In this document: positions 1 through 8,416 of the stretch, one piece after another
Layout of the letters: each line of letters begins with the position of its first letter
How positions within the stretch are numbered: the first letter of the stretch is position 1
From: Desulfobacteraceae bacterium
Lineage (GTDB): Bacteria; Desulfobacterota; Desulfobacteria; Desulfobacterales; JACKCP01
Length of the DNA stretch: 64,000 bases
Assembly: GCA_020633955.1 (NCBI GenBank)
Contig: JACKCP010000004.1
Location: 124,001-188,000 of the forward strand
Direction: 5' to 3'
Notes under the pieces: generated by a model
What the model was told of the DNA's origin: nothing
The model's input: the letters and a program-made list of their open reading frames with translations, nothing else
Database searches by the model: none
Position numbers and translations under genes: made by a program

Positions 1-944
1 GTCAAGGCTGTAATAATAAAAGCTCTTATGATTTCAAATTTCATTTGTTTAATTGCGGTATCAATATTTAAATCCATGTCATCAAAGCTTTTTTGAACAA
101 TATTCCCTATATCATCTATTTTTTTGGATACAGGTTTCCAGAATGAATCAGGCGAAATGCCAAAATCTCCTGTACCGGCTTTAAGCAGAACTTGATTGAA
201 AATTTTGTTTGTTTCTATCCATTCGTGGCTTTTTTTGTTGTTTTCCAGTTCCCTTTTTATTTCAGGTGAAAGGGCAAGGGCCGGAGAATCAAGATTTGTA
301 TTTGTTGTGGCATTGAGAGTAATAATGTAGGAAAATTTTTCTTCTGAAACAGCAGTATTCCTTGCAAGAATGCTGCTAACATTTGCACGTAGAAGACCAG
401 CGTTTTCCTTGGCTATTTCAATAACCAAAAGGCTTGTCATTTTTTTCCCAAAGCCTTTTGCTGTTTTTGCATTGGCTGCTTCTGACTGCATATCCAAAAG
501 ATTGTTTATAACTTCAGTGTATTCTTCAACCTGCTTTGGCTGTAAATCAGGATTTTGATTTTCATATTTGCTTCTGATTTGGTTAAGTTTGCTTTGAAGA
601 TTGGCTGTTTCATGAAAAACTTTGTTTTTTTCTATCTTAGAATTGTTTCTTGCTGTTTCCCAGTTTTCAAAAACAGAGTCTGTTTCTTTTCTCAATTTTT
701 TTACAGAATGAAATTCGGCTCCCCCATTTAGAAAAACAGCAGTACGGCCTCTTTCCTTTTGTAAATGGTCAATAAGCTGTGAGCTTACAGACTGCATTTG
801 AATATTATCTTTCATATTTTTTAAAATATTCATTTCTTTAAGTTTTTCATTAATATTAAGACTCTGGCTAAAAAAAAGAATGAGAACGGGAATAATTCCG
901 ATAATAGCGATTTTTTTGCCTATACTCAGATTTTCTAAACTCAT
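1..944 (-). CDS. NIT-domain methyl-accepting chemotaxis-type receptor, N-terminal part
   Basis: The frame starts with ATG at 944 on the minus strand, behind a GAGGAA ribosome site, and stays open for about 314 codons to the window edge, so the C-terminus is missing. One membrane helix lies at about residues 11-28. A helical periplasmic domain follows, with LQKERGRTAVFL at residues 61-72; this motif is typical of the NIT (nitrate/nitrite-sensing) domain. A second hydrophobic stretch begins at the window edge. The family usually continues into HAMP and methyl-accepting signalling domains, but these lie outside the window, so a NIT-type histidine kinase or cyclase is also possible. The sensor assignment is fairly sure; the output type is inferred. 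Confidence 0.75.
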   Translation of the reverse strand, partial: MSLENLSIGKKIAIIGIIPVLILFFSQSLNINEKLKEMNILKNMKDNIQMQSVSSQLIDHLQKERGRTAVFLNGGAEFHSVKKLRKETDSVFENWETARNNSKIEKNKVFHETANLQSKLNQIRSKYENQNPDLQPKQVEEYTEVINNLLDMQSEAANAKTAKGFGKKMTSLLVIEIAKENAGLLRANVSSILARNTAVSEEKFSYIITLNATTNTNLDSPALALSPEIKRELENNKKSHEWIETNKIFNQVLLKAGTGDFGISPDSFWKPVSKKIDDIGNIVQKSFDDMDLNIDTAIKQMKFEIIRAFIITAL

Positions 945-1561
945 TTTTAATTCCTCTATATAGTTGAAGTTACATTTTATTAATCATTCTTATTACTCGA
1001 TGATCAAGTTTTTGAATTGCATGAGAATAAAGAAAAGGTGTGGTAGCTGCGTCTGACAATACATTAAGATTTTAGCTCAGCCAAAACCGTAATGCAATAT
1101 TGTTCGGCCAGTTACCAAGATATTATTTTTATCTTTTTAAGGCAAATAATCAATAGAATTTTAATATGTTGAAATACTCTTAGGCTTTCATCTATATTTA
1201 TCCCTAAATTGAGCGTTTCATATTTTTAAATGAATAAATTTTTAATGAATTAAGCTTGTTATATTAAAAAATATGAAACCCTGCGGGCTTTCCAATTTTG
1301 CCACAGCTACTGCGTTAAATTGTATCACGCATAGCAAAAGTATAGCCTGATACAATTTGTCTTGTATATGCGGCAAACTTGAAAATCGCTCAATTCAGGT
1401 TATTGTATACAATTGGTTTTAAATACAACGCTAACAGTATAAAAAAGCATACGGTTGATCGAAAACTGGACAGGCTTGAACCTTCGCCCTCTCTAATCCA
1501 CCGATATGTTGCATGACAGCTGAGGGAAAAATTAGATCATCGAGTAATAGAAAAAGATCTT
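945..1561. other. Intergenic region with a repeat element and a probable breakpoint
   Basis: The first 250 bases upstream of the receptor gene are AT-rich with no convincing frame. A 197-bp inverted-repeat element occupies 1203-1399. From about 1440 to 1560 the sequence is less AT-rich and leads straight into the truncated isocitrate dehydrogenase. An in-frame stop at 1514-1516 shows that the missing N-terminal coding part is not here. Confidence 0.6.
1203..1399 (+). repeat. 197-bp MITE-like element, copy 1
   Basis: The ends are imperfect 13-bp inverted repeats: CCTAAATTGAGCG at 1203-1215 and CGCTCAATTCAGG at 1387-1399. Two internal hairpins are visible, one with 13-bp arms at 1215-1227 and 1266-1278, one with 11-bp arms at 1317-1327 and 1348-1358. 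A second copy of the same length lies inverted at 39728-39924; hand alignment gives about a dozen mismatches. TTAT occurs beside both ends and may be a target duplication. There is no coding capacity, so it would need a transposase supplied elsewhere. Confidence 0.75.
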
Positions 1562-2827
1562 ATGGCCTGTTATGAAAATAATTGCAAAGTTGCGATGGTT
1601 GATTCCTCTAAAGGAATAACAAATTTTCATGTTACAAATAATATAATTATTGATGCATCAATGCCCGTTGTAATCCGTGACGGCGGTAAAATGTGGGGGC
1701 CAGACGACAAGCTCCATGATACAATTGCCATTATACCGGACAGGTCTTATGCCTCAATTTATCAGGCTGTAATTGACGACTGCAATAAAAACGGAGAATT
1801 TGATCCTTCAACCATGGGAAGTATTTCAAATGTGGGGCTTATGGCACAAAAGGCTGAAGAGTACGGTTCCCATGACAAGACATTTGAAGCAATGGAAAAA
1901 GGTGTTATTCAGATAGTTGATGAAAACGGAGTTGTTATTCTTGAGCAGGCAGTTGAAACAGGAGATATTTTCAGATCATGTCAGGCCAAGGATGCTCCAA
2001 TCAGGGACTGGGTAAAACTTGCAGTTGCAAGGGCAAAAATTTCAAATACCCCTGTTATTTTCTGGCTTGATGAAAATAGGGCCCATGATGCAAAGATTAT
2101 TGAAAAAGTAAAAAAATATCTTCCGGAACATGATACATCAGGTCTTGATATCAGGATTATGGAACCTGTTGAAGCAATGAAGTTTTCCCTTGAAAGAATA
2201 AGAAAAGGAGAAGATACAATTTCAGCTACGGGAAATGTTCTTCGTGATTACCTCACAGATCTCTTTCCAATCCTTGAGCTTGGAACAAGTGCTAAAATGC
2301 TTTCAATTGTTCCCCTTATGAACGGAGGAGGGCTTTTTGAAACCGGAGCGGGGGGATCAGCTCCAAAACATGTTGAGCAGTTTTTGAAGGAAGGTCATTT
2401 GAGATGGGACTCACTTGGAGAATTCTGTGCTCTTGCTGCCTCATTTGAACACCTTGGTCTTGCCAGTGGAAATGAAAAAGCAGAAATTCTTTCCAAAACA
2501 CTTGATCAGGCAATTGGAATGCATCTTGAGAATGAAAAATCTCCTTCAAGAAAAGTTGGAGAACTTGATACAAGGGGAAGCCATTTTTATCTTGCTCTTT
2601 ACTGGGCAAAGGCTCTTGCTGAACAGGAGGATGATGAATTAATGCAGAAAAAATTTGCAAAAGTCGCACAAAAACTTGAAGAGGATGAACTTCTGATTCT
2701 TGGCGACTTTGCTGAGGCACAGGGAAAACCAGTTGATATTGGGGGATACTACAAGCCTTTTGACAGTAAGGCCGAAGATGAAATGCGTCCAAGCAAAGCC
2801 TTTAATTCTATTATTGAGCTTATGTAA
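1562..2827 (+). pseudogene. icd: Monomeric NADP-dependent isocitrate dehydrogenase, N-terminally truncated
   Basis: The product aligns from memory with the C-terminal 410 or so residues of the monomeric (about 740-residue) isocitrate dehydrogenase: DSSKGITNFHV, GSHDKTFEAMEKGV, DTISATGNVLRDYLTDLFP, GGLFETGAGGSAPKHV and DTRGSHFYLALYWA are all family-typical. The N-terminal third or more, which carries the substrate-binding serine and arginines and part of the active site, is absent. The open frame extends only to 1517 before a stop, and no strong ribosome site precedes the first ATG. The enzyme should make 2-oxoglutarate from isocitrate with NADP, but this fragment is very unlikely to be active. 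The conserved C-terminus suggests recent truncation, by rearrangement or by misassembly. Confidence 0.85.
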
Positions 2828-2890
2828 ATGCAGTACTGACTGGAAAACTCTACAATAATTTTTCCAGGTTAAAAATCTGAAAATTCAAGC

Positions 2891-2931
2891 AAAACCCCTC
2901 CAGATTATATTCTGGCGGGGTTTTCTGTTTT
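2891..2931 (+). terminator. Rho-independent terminator after the isocitrate dehydrogenase fragment
   Basis: A 14-bp stem with one mismatch has arms at 2891-2904 and 2911-2924, a 6-nt loop, and a T-rich tail. Confidence 0.85.
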
Positions 2932-3060
2932 TAAGCTCAATAGTTACGTAAAATCACCCTTAAAGCTGTAAATTTAATCAAAATCTTAATCTTCAAAATA
3001 CTCTGAAACGGAGAAATTATACCCCGGGAGGGATTAATTTTTAGTTTGACTCAAAAAAGA

Positions 3061-3106
3061 TTGACTCTTCTAACTTTAAAATATACTGCTATTTTATCCG
3101 GATAAA
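3061..3106 (+). promoter_or_regulatory. Candidate promoter and palindromic operator of the TonB-receptor operon
   Basis: TTGACT at 3061-3066 is followed after 15 bases by TATACT at 3082-3087. The spacer is shorter than ideal. A perfect 14-bp palindrome, TTTATCCGGATAAA, lies just downstream at 3093-3106, where a repressor would act. It does not read as a classic Fur box. Regulation by metal status is an inference from the genes downstream. Confidence 0.4.
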
Positions 3107-3250
3107 GGCATTAAGATGTTTTGTGTTTGTTAAATATCTTATTATATCAAAGGTTTATTGGTTTATTTGGTTTGCGGGTCAAACATGTTTATCCACTGGA
3201 TCAGGCTGCAATCATTGTTAAATAATTGTTTTTTTTGAAAGGTTTTTCAG

Positions 3251-5335
3251 ATGAGGATTATAAAAGGGTTGGCAAAAATTTTTATATCAGGTTTTTTTAT
3301 TGTTTTTCTGCCATTAAATCTCTTGGCAGGAGATTATGACGGGAAAAAAGAGTCAGAAAAGGAATTAAAAATTGAAGAAATAAAGGTTACAGCAACAAAG
3401 CAGGAAGAAAATATTCAGGATATTTCACAAAGTATTTCAGTTTTTATAAGTCGAGATATTGAAGATCTTAATATTGAATCAATGTCTGACATTGCTGATA
3501 TGGTTCCAAACTTCATGCTTTTTGATAACGGAACTTCAGGACTTAATTCTCCATCAATCAGGGGAATCCATGTTGCACCCCATACTCTTACTTCAACTGC
3601 CGGGCTTTTTGTTGACGGAATTCCTGTAACTTCAGGAGCAGGGTTTGAAGAAAGTCTTGTTGATATTGAGAGAATCGAGGTTTTAAGAGGTCCACAGGGA
3701 ACCTTATATGGTAAAAACACAGAGTCTGGAGCAATAAACATAATTACAAGACAGCCTGGAAATGATTTTCGGGGAAGTGTTTCTTTAAGCGGAGGTAAGC
3801 TTCTTTCAGCAGAAGCAGGCGATAAAAATACCGGATCTCTTTCCCTTGGCATGACCGGCCCCATAAAGGAGGACAGGCTGTTTTTCGGACTTGCAGGGAA
3901 ATATTTTAAAAAAGACGGCTTTATTGAAAATACTGTAACCAAAGATACCGTAGATGACAGGGAGCACTGGTATGGAAGAGGGCATCTTCGTTTTACGCCT
4001 TCAGAAAAGCTCGATATTTCTTTTATAGCTTCAAGACTTGAGTATGACGACGGCGGCCCGAATATGACACTTGGAAAGCAGGGGGCTGCCGCCTTTGGGC
4101 TTCCTGAGTTTGAAAAAAGAAAAGTCTCCTCTGATTATGAGGGTGCTAATACTGCTGTATCAGATTCCCAGGTTTTAAAGGTGGACTTTGATATTACGGA
4201 TAACCTTCACTTTACTTCAATTACATCAAGAAGGGTTTATGATGATGAGAGTCGTGCAGACTGGGACTTTACTCAGAATTATCTTATGCACACTGAAAAA
4301 AACGGAAAGTATGCAAAAAAATCCCAGGAAATGAGACTTGCCTATCTAAATGACAGAATGAAATGGCTAATAGGCTTTTATTATGACAATGATGAAAATG
4401 ATCTTATTTTCGAAACTTTTTCGGCTATGCCCCAGACAGCAGGCAAAACCAACAGAAAAATAGAAGGCGACTCCCTTGCCTGGTTTGCAAACATGACATT
4501 TCCAGTCAGCGCAAAAGCAAATATTGTTTCGGGAATACGCTGGGAAAAGCAGTTTATGGATTTTAAGGATAATATGGATCAGAGAAAGGCAAATGATTCA
4601 TGGACATCCATAAGCCCCCGCCTTGGTCTGGAATATTATCTGAAAGATAAGATAATGACCTACGCAAGTATTTCAAAGGGTTACAGGTCAGGGGGATTCA
4701 ATTTTTTTTCTCTGAATCCGGATTATTATACCTATGATGATGAATCTCTGTGGAATTATGAAGTGGGAATCAAATCGTCTCTATTCAATGATCGTCTTAT
4801 CATGAATGCATCTGTTTACTACATGGATATCAAGGATATGCAGGTTGAAGAGGCTCTTGACCATCTGGAAACATATATGACCAACGCAGCTGAAGCCACA
4901 GGCAAGGGGTTTGAGGCTGAAATAAGTGCAAGGGTTACAAGGGGTTTTTCTGTTTTTGCAGGGTTTGGGTACAATGATGTAACCTTTGACAAATTTGAAG
5001 ATGCAAACGGAAATTATAAAAACAACACAAACCCTTATGCTCCAGAATACACATATAATATTGGCGGAAAATACAGGCATCACACAGGATTGTTTGCAAG
5101 ACTTGACCTGACAGGATGCGGCAAAATTTATTTTGACAAGGAAAATGAGCAGTCAAGGGATTCATACGAGCTTGTAAATGCAAAGATCGGATATGAAACG
5201 GAAAGATTTGACATTTATATTTATGGAGAAAACATTTTTGACAAGGAATACGACTCTGAGGGCTATTACGGAGGAATGTATACAATATACAGCGAACCTG
5301 GAGAAGTAGGAATGAAAGTTTCCTGCAGGTTTTAA
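3251..5335 (+). CDS. TonB-dependent outer-membrane receptor
   Basis: The 694-residue protein has a signal peptide (about residues 1-27), a TonB-box-like segment IEEIKVTATK at 41-50, a plug domain with IERIEVLRGPQGTLYGKNT, and a long beta-rich barrel ending in VSCRF, as outer-membrane proteins end in an aromatic residue. Such receptors take up metal chelates, cobalamin or other scarce ligands using TonB/ExbBD energy. The ligand cannot be read from the sequence. A methyltransferase and two exporter-fold ABC half-transporters follow on the same strand, a set reminiscent of yersiniabactin-type uptake (YbtP/YbtQ), so a siderophore or metallophore is the best guess. Confidence 0.9.
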   Translation: MRIIKGLAKIFISGFFIVFLPLNLLAGDYDGKKESEKELKIEEIKVTATKQEENIQDISQSISVFISRDIEDLNIESMSDIADMVPNFMLFDNGTSGLNSPSIRGIHVAPHTLTSTAGLFVDGIPVTSGAGFEESLVDIERIEVLRGPQGTLYGKNTESGAINIITRQPGNDFRGSVSLSGGKLLSAEAGDKNTGSLSLGMTGPIKEDRLFFGLAGKYFKKDGFIENTVTKDTVDDREHWYGRGHLRFTPSEKLDISFIASRLEYDDGGPNMTLGKQGAAAFGLPEFEKRKVSSDYEGANTAVSDSQVLKVDFDITDNLHFTSITSRRVYDDESRADWDFTQNYLMHTEKNGKYAKKSQEMRLAYLNDRMKWLIGFYYDNDENDLIFETFSAMPQTAGKTNRKIEGDSLAWFANMTFPVSAKANIVSGIRWEKQFMDFKDNMDQRKANDSWTSISPRLGLEYYLKDKIMTYASISKGYRSGGFNFFSLNPDYYTYDDESLWNYEVGIKSSLFNDRLIMNASVYYMDIKDMQVEEALDHLETYMTNAAEATGKGFEAEISARVTRGFSVFAGFGYNDVTFDKFEDANGNYKNNTNPYAPEYTYNIGGKYRHHTGLFARLDLTGCGKIYFDKENEQSRDSYELVNAKIGYETERFDIYIYGENIFDKEYDSEGYYGGMYTIYSEPGEVGMKVSCRF

Positions 5336-5417
5336 TGAAACCAGGAGCAATAGGCCAGTTTTAAATGGAAAGACTGCTGTATTGTATCTAAACCTCATTA
5401 TAGCTTAAGCACCCGGA

Positions 5418-5441
5418 CAGGAGATAAAAAATTATCTCCTG
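5418..5441 (+). other. Perfect 10-bp hairpin between receptor and methyltransferase genes
   Basis: CAGGAGATAA at 5418-5427 pairs with TTATCTCCTG at 5432-5441 across a 4-base loop. No T-run follows, so it is not a standard terminator. It may stabilise or separate the mRNA segments. A similar hairpin lies near 36304-36328. Confidence 0.5.
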
Positions 5442-5548
5442 AAAATAGTGCATCTGCACCCAGGCTGGCTTTATTCAAAGTTTACAGGAAAACAGTTACA
5501 GAGCAGATGTTTGGAAAAAATTTTCAGTCCTTGAAGGAGAAGATTACA

Positions 5549-6589
5549 ATGAAGAAAAAACTGCCGGATATATATCCGGAATTTAATTATTATGACCTGC
5601 CATATCTTCCGGTTCGCTGGGAGATTTTAAAAACTGCATTGAATCTTGGTGTTTTTGATAATCTTAAAGAACCATGCACTGCTTTAGAAATTGCAGACAA
5701 ATTATCTCTTCATCCTCAAAACACATTACTTCTATTAAATGCACTTACTTCCCTTGGAATGCTGAACAAAAAAAACAAAATGTTTTCAAATACAAAGGAC
5801 TCAGAGCTTTTTCTTACAAGTCATTCTGAAACCGGACTTGGAAGCTTTCTTTTATCCTGTGATGATTGGAACAGGCCGGTTTTAAATGACAGGATGATAA
5901 ATCTTGTAAAAAACGGCCCCCCTTCTGATACTGATATGGTTTCTGAAAATTTATGGGCAGAAAATACAAGAAAGACTGTAAATTTCAGCCGTTGCGGCAG
6001 AGCCCAGAAAGTAGCCTCAATGCTTTCAAAGATTTCCTCTTTTTTTGAATGGAAAAAAATACTTGATCTTGGAGCAGGTTCAGGACTCATAGGAATAGCT
6101 CTTGCTCAGGCAAATGAAAATCTCGAATGTTTTCTTTATGATAAAAAGGCTGTCATTGATGTTGCAAAGGAAGTTGTGTGTGAATATTCCATGGAAGACC
6201 GTGTAAAAACAATTTGCGGTGATTATGAAAAAGATGAAATTGGAAGCGGATATGATGCAATAATTGCAAGCTATACATTTAATTTTTTTAAGGATGATCA
6301 AAAGCTTGGAAAAATTTTAGGTAAATGTCTTAAATCCTTAAATCCCGGTGGATATCTGATAGTATTGTCTGATTCCCTCACAAACGAAGAAACATCCCCT
6401 TCCAGATCAGTTTTAAGCTGGATTTCAACTTCGCTTATGGGACATGATTTTTCCTTTGATGAAAATATTCTGCCAGAGGCTTTAATTGATTCTGGTTTTG
6501 TTTGTGTAAGAACAAAAACTGTTTCAGATGAAATTATGTCTCCACATGGAACAGTTGATGTTCATTTAGCAAGAAAGTCAAAGAATTAA
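5549..6589 (+). CDS. SAM-dependent methyltransferase with winged-helix dimerisation domain
   Basis: An earlier in-frame ATG at 5507 exists, but the ATG at 5549 has AAGGAG 8-9 bases ahead, so I take it as the start (346 residues). The N-terminal part looks like the dimerisation winged helix of family-2 O-methyltransferases (ALEIADKLSLHPQNTLLLL). The SAM-binding motif I, DLGAGSGLIGIALA, is at about residues 172-185. The acceptor is unknown. It lies between the TonB receptor and two ABC half-transporters, with 16 bases to the first, so it may modify the imported ligand or a precursor. It has no radical-SAM cysteine motif, so it is not a ChuW-type haem-opening enzyme. Confidence 0.8.
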   Translation: MKKKLPDIYPEFNYYDLPYLPVRWEILKTALNLGVFDNLKEPCTALEIADKLSLHPQNTLLLLNALTSLGMLNKKNKMFSNTKDSELFLTSHSETGLGSFLLSCDDWNRPVLNDRMINLVKNGPPSDTDMVSENLWAENTRKTVNFSRCGRAQKVASMLSKISSFFEWKKILDLGAGSGLIGIALAQANENLECFLYDKKAVIDVAKEVVCEYSMEDRVKTICGDYEKDEIGSGYDAIIASYTFNFFKDDQKLGKILGKCLKSLNPGGYLIVLSDSLTNEETSPSRSVLSWISTSLMGHDFSFDENILPEALIDSGFVCVRTKTVSDEIMSPHGTVDVHLARKSKN

Positions 6590-6605
6590 ATAAAGGGGAC
6601 AAATA

Positions 6606-8363
6606 ATGAAACGCTCACCATTTATGCGTTTATGCACTATTGCAGGTTCAAAAAAAATATATCTTTTTGCGTCTGCCTTTTTTTCGGTTTTAAGTTCTGT
6701 TTTAACCCTTGCACCATATGTTGCTGTTTATATTATAATAACAAAAATACTTGAACCTGGTTTTGACAGTGAAGGCTATTCTTATATATTCAAGACAGGG
6801 TTACTGGCACTTTTGTGCACTGTTTTAAGATTTGTTTTTCTGTTTATTTCCATCATGCTTTCACATATAGCAGCCTTTAATATTTTGTATAATCTCCGGG
6901 TAAGTCTGACAAATCATCTTGGCAGGCTGAATATGGGTTTTTTTACAGGAAATCAGACAGGAAAAATAAAAAAGGTTTTATATGAAGATATTGAAGAAGT
7001 TGAAATCTTTGTTGCCCACCACATTCCAGATATTGTGTCAGGTTTTGCAATCCCTCTGATAATTATAGCCTATCTTTTTTCAGTTGATGTTTATATGGCA
7101 CTTGTATCCCTTATTCCCCTGCCAATAGCATTTGTAATGCAGCAAAAGGCCTTTGACAAAAAAGGAATGGAAGAACGAAGAAAAAACTATCATGATGCAC
7201 TTGAAAATCTAAATGGTACAATAGTTGAATATGTAAGGGGAATGCCAGTTGTAAAGGTTTTTAACTTTTCTGTTGAATCCTTTTCAAGGTTAAAGGATGC
7301 AGCAATGTCATACATGAAGTTTATAAAGGAAATAACCATAAACCAGGCCCCCCCATGGGCTGTTTTTGTAAGCATCACATCATCAGGCCTTTTTTTTATT
7401 ATTCCATTTGGCTTTTATTTTTATATGAAAGGAATGATAAGTCTCTCTGTTTATCTTTTATTTCTGATGCTTGGTTCAGGCTATATGACTCCCTTATTCA
7501 GACTTGCAATGCTTGGGGGACAGCTTGGACATATTTTTGAAGGTGTTAAAAGAGCAGATGAAATCCTTGAAACTCCTCCTGTAAAAGAGCCTGAAGCCGG
7601 CAGACTTCCTTTTTGCCATGATATTGAATTTAAAAACGTATCCTTTGGTTATGGTGAAAAAAATGTTTTAGAAAATGTTTCATTTAAAACAGGAGAAGGT
7701 GAAATGTGCGCCCTTGTCGGACCAAGCGGAGCAGGGAAAACCACAATTGCCCATCTTGTTTTCAGAATGTGGGATATAAGTGAGGGTGAAATCCTCATAG
7801 GCGGTGTGAACATAAAGGACATTACAAGAAAGGATTTAATGGACTCAATAGGTGCTGTTTTTCAGGACACATTTATTTTCAGTGACACTGTTTATGAAAA
7901 TATAACAATGGGTATGAAAAATGTATCTTTAAAAGATGTTGAAAAAGCTGCTGAAACCGCACAATGCCTTGGGTTTATAGAAAAACTTCCAAATGGTTTT
8001 GACACAATTATAGGCGAAGGCGGAGAAGTTCATTTAAGCGGAGGGGAAAAGCAGAGAATAGCACTTGCAAGAATAGCCCTTAAAAATCCGCCTATAATTA
8101 TTCTTGATGAAGCAACAGCCTATACAGACGCGGAAAATGAAGCAAAAATTCAGGAAGCCTTTTCCAGCATAATAAAAGATAAAACAGTTCTGATTATTGC
8201 ACACAGGCTTTCAACAATAGCAGATTCAGACCAGATACTTGTTGTTAAAAACGGCTCTGTTGAAGAAAGGGGAAAACATGATGAACTTATTTCCAACAAA
8301 GGAATTTATAATCAGATGTGGCAGGCTCATATTGATGCAAAGGGCTGGACAATAAGTGTTTAG
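6606..8363 (+). CDS. ABC half-transporter, permease-ATPase fusion (YbtP/IrtA-like)
   Basis: The 585-residue protein has an exporter-fold membrane domain of about six helices (residues 1-320), then an ATPase domain with Walker A GPSGAGKT at about 372-379, signature LSGGEKQR near 477, Walker B IIILDEAT and H-loop AHRLSTI. The D-loop reads AYTDAE rather than the usual SLDPE. It probably forms a heterodimer with the next gene product. In siderophore loci, transporters with this fold can work as importers (YbtPQ, IrtAB). Import across the inner membrane is inferred from the TonB receptor upstream; export remains possible. Confidence 0.85.
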   Translation: MKRSPFMRLCTIAGSKKIYLFASAFFSVLSSVLTLAPYVAVYIIITKILEPGFDSEGYSYIFKTGLLALLCTVLRFVFLFISIMLSHIAAFNILYNLRVSLTNHLGRLNMGFFTGNQTGKIKKVLYEDIEEVEIFVAHHIPDIVSGFAIPLIIIAYLFSVDVYMALVSLIPLPIAFVMQQKAFDKKGMEERRKNYHDALENLNGTIVEYVRGMPVVKVFNFSVESFSRLKDAAMSYMKFIKEITINQAPPWAVFVSITSSGLFFIIPFGFYFYMKGMISLSVYLLFLMLGSGYMTPLFRLAMLGGQLGHIFEGVKRADEILETPPVKEPEAGRLPFCHDIEFKNVSFGYGEKNVLENVSFKTGEGEMCALVGPSGAGKTTIAHLVFRMWDISEGEILIGGVNIKDITRKDLMDSIGAVFQDTFIFSDTVYENITMGMKNVSLKDVEKAAETAQCLGFIEKLPNGFDTIIGEGGEVHLSGGEKQRIALARIALKNPPIIILDEATAYTDAENEAKIQEAFSSIIKDKTVLIIAHRLSTIADSDQILVVKNGSVEERGKHDELISNKGIYNQMWQAHIDAKGWTISV

Positions 8364-8416
8364 GTGCTGAATAAAAAATCCTGGTTTTCCGCCAGCAATA
8401 GATAAGGGAGAAAAAA

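Larger units (their letters stand above)
2828..3250. other. Intergenic region upstream of the TonB receptor
   Basis: It holds the terminator at 2891-2931, a half copy of the 55-bp palindrome family near 2932-2946 (AAGCTCAATAGTTAC), and the promoter/operator region at 3061-3106. The rest, 3107-3250, is an AT-rich probable leader without a clear frame. Confidence 0.5.

Noticed and set aside
3415..3942. Antisense frames within the TonB receptor gene, such as 3415-3942 and 4935-5285
   Set aside because: The sense frame has a full set of receptor features. The antisense products show no motifs.
5507..5548. Upstream ATG at 5507 as the methyltransferase start
   Set aside because: The ATG at 5549 has a clear AAGGAG site, and the extra 14 residues do not add recognisable family sequence.
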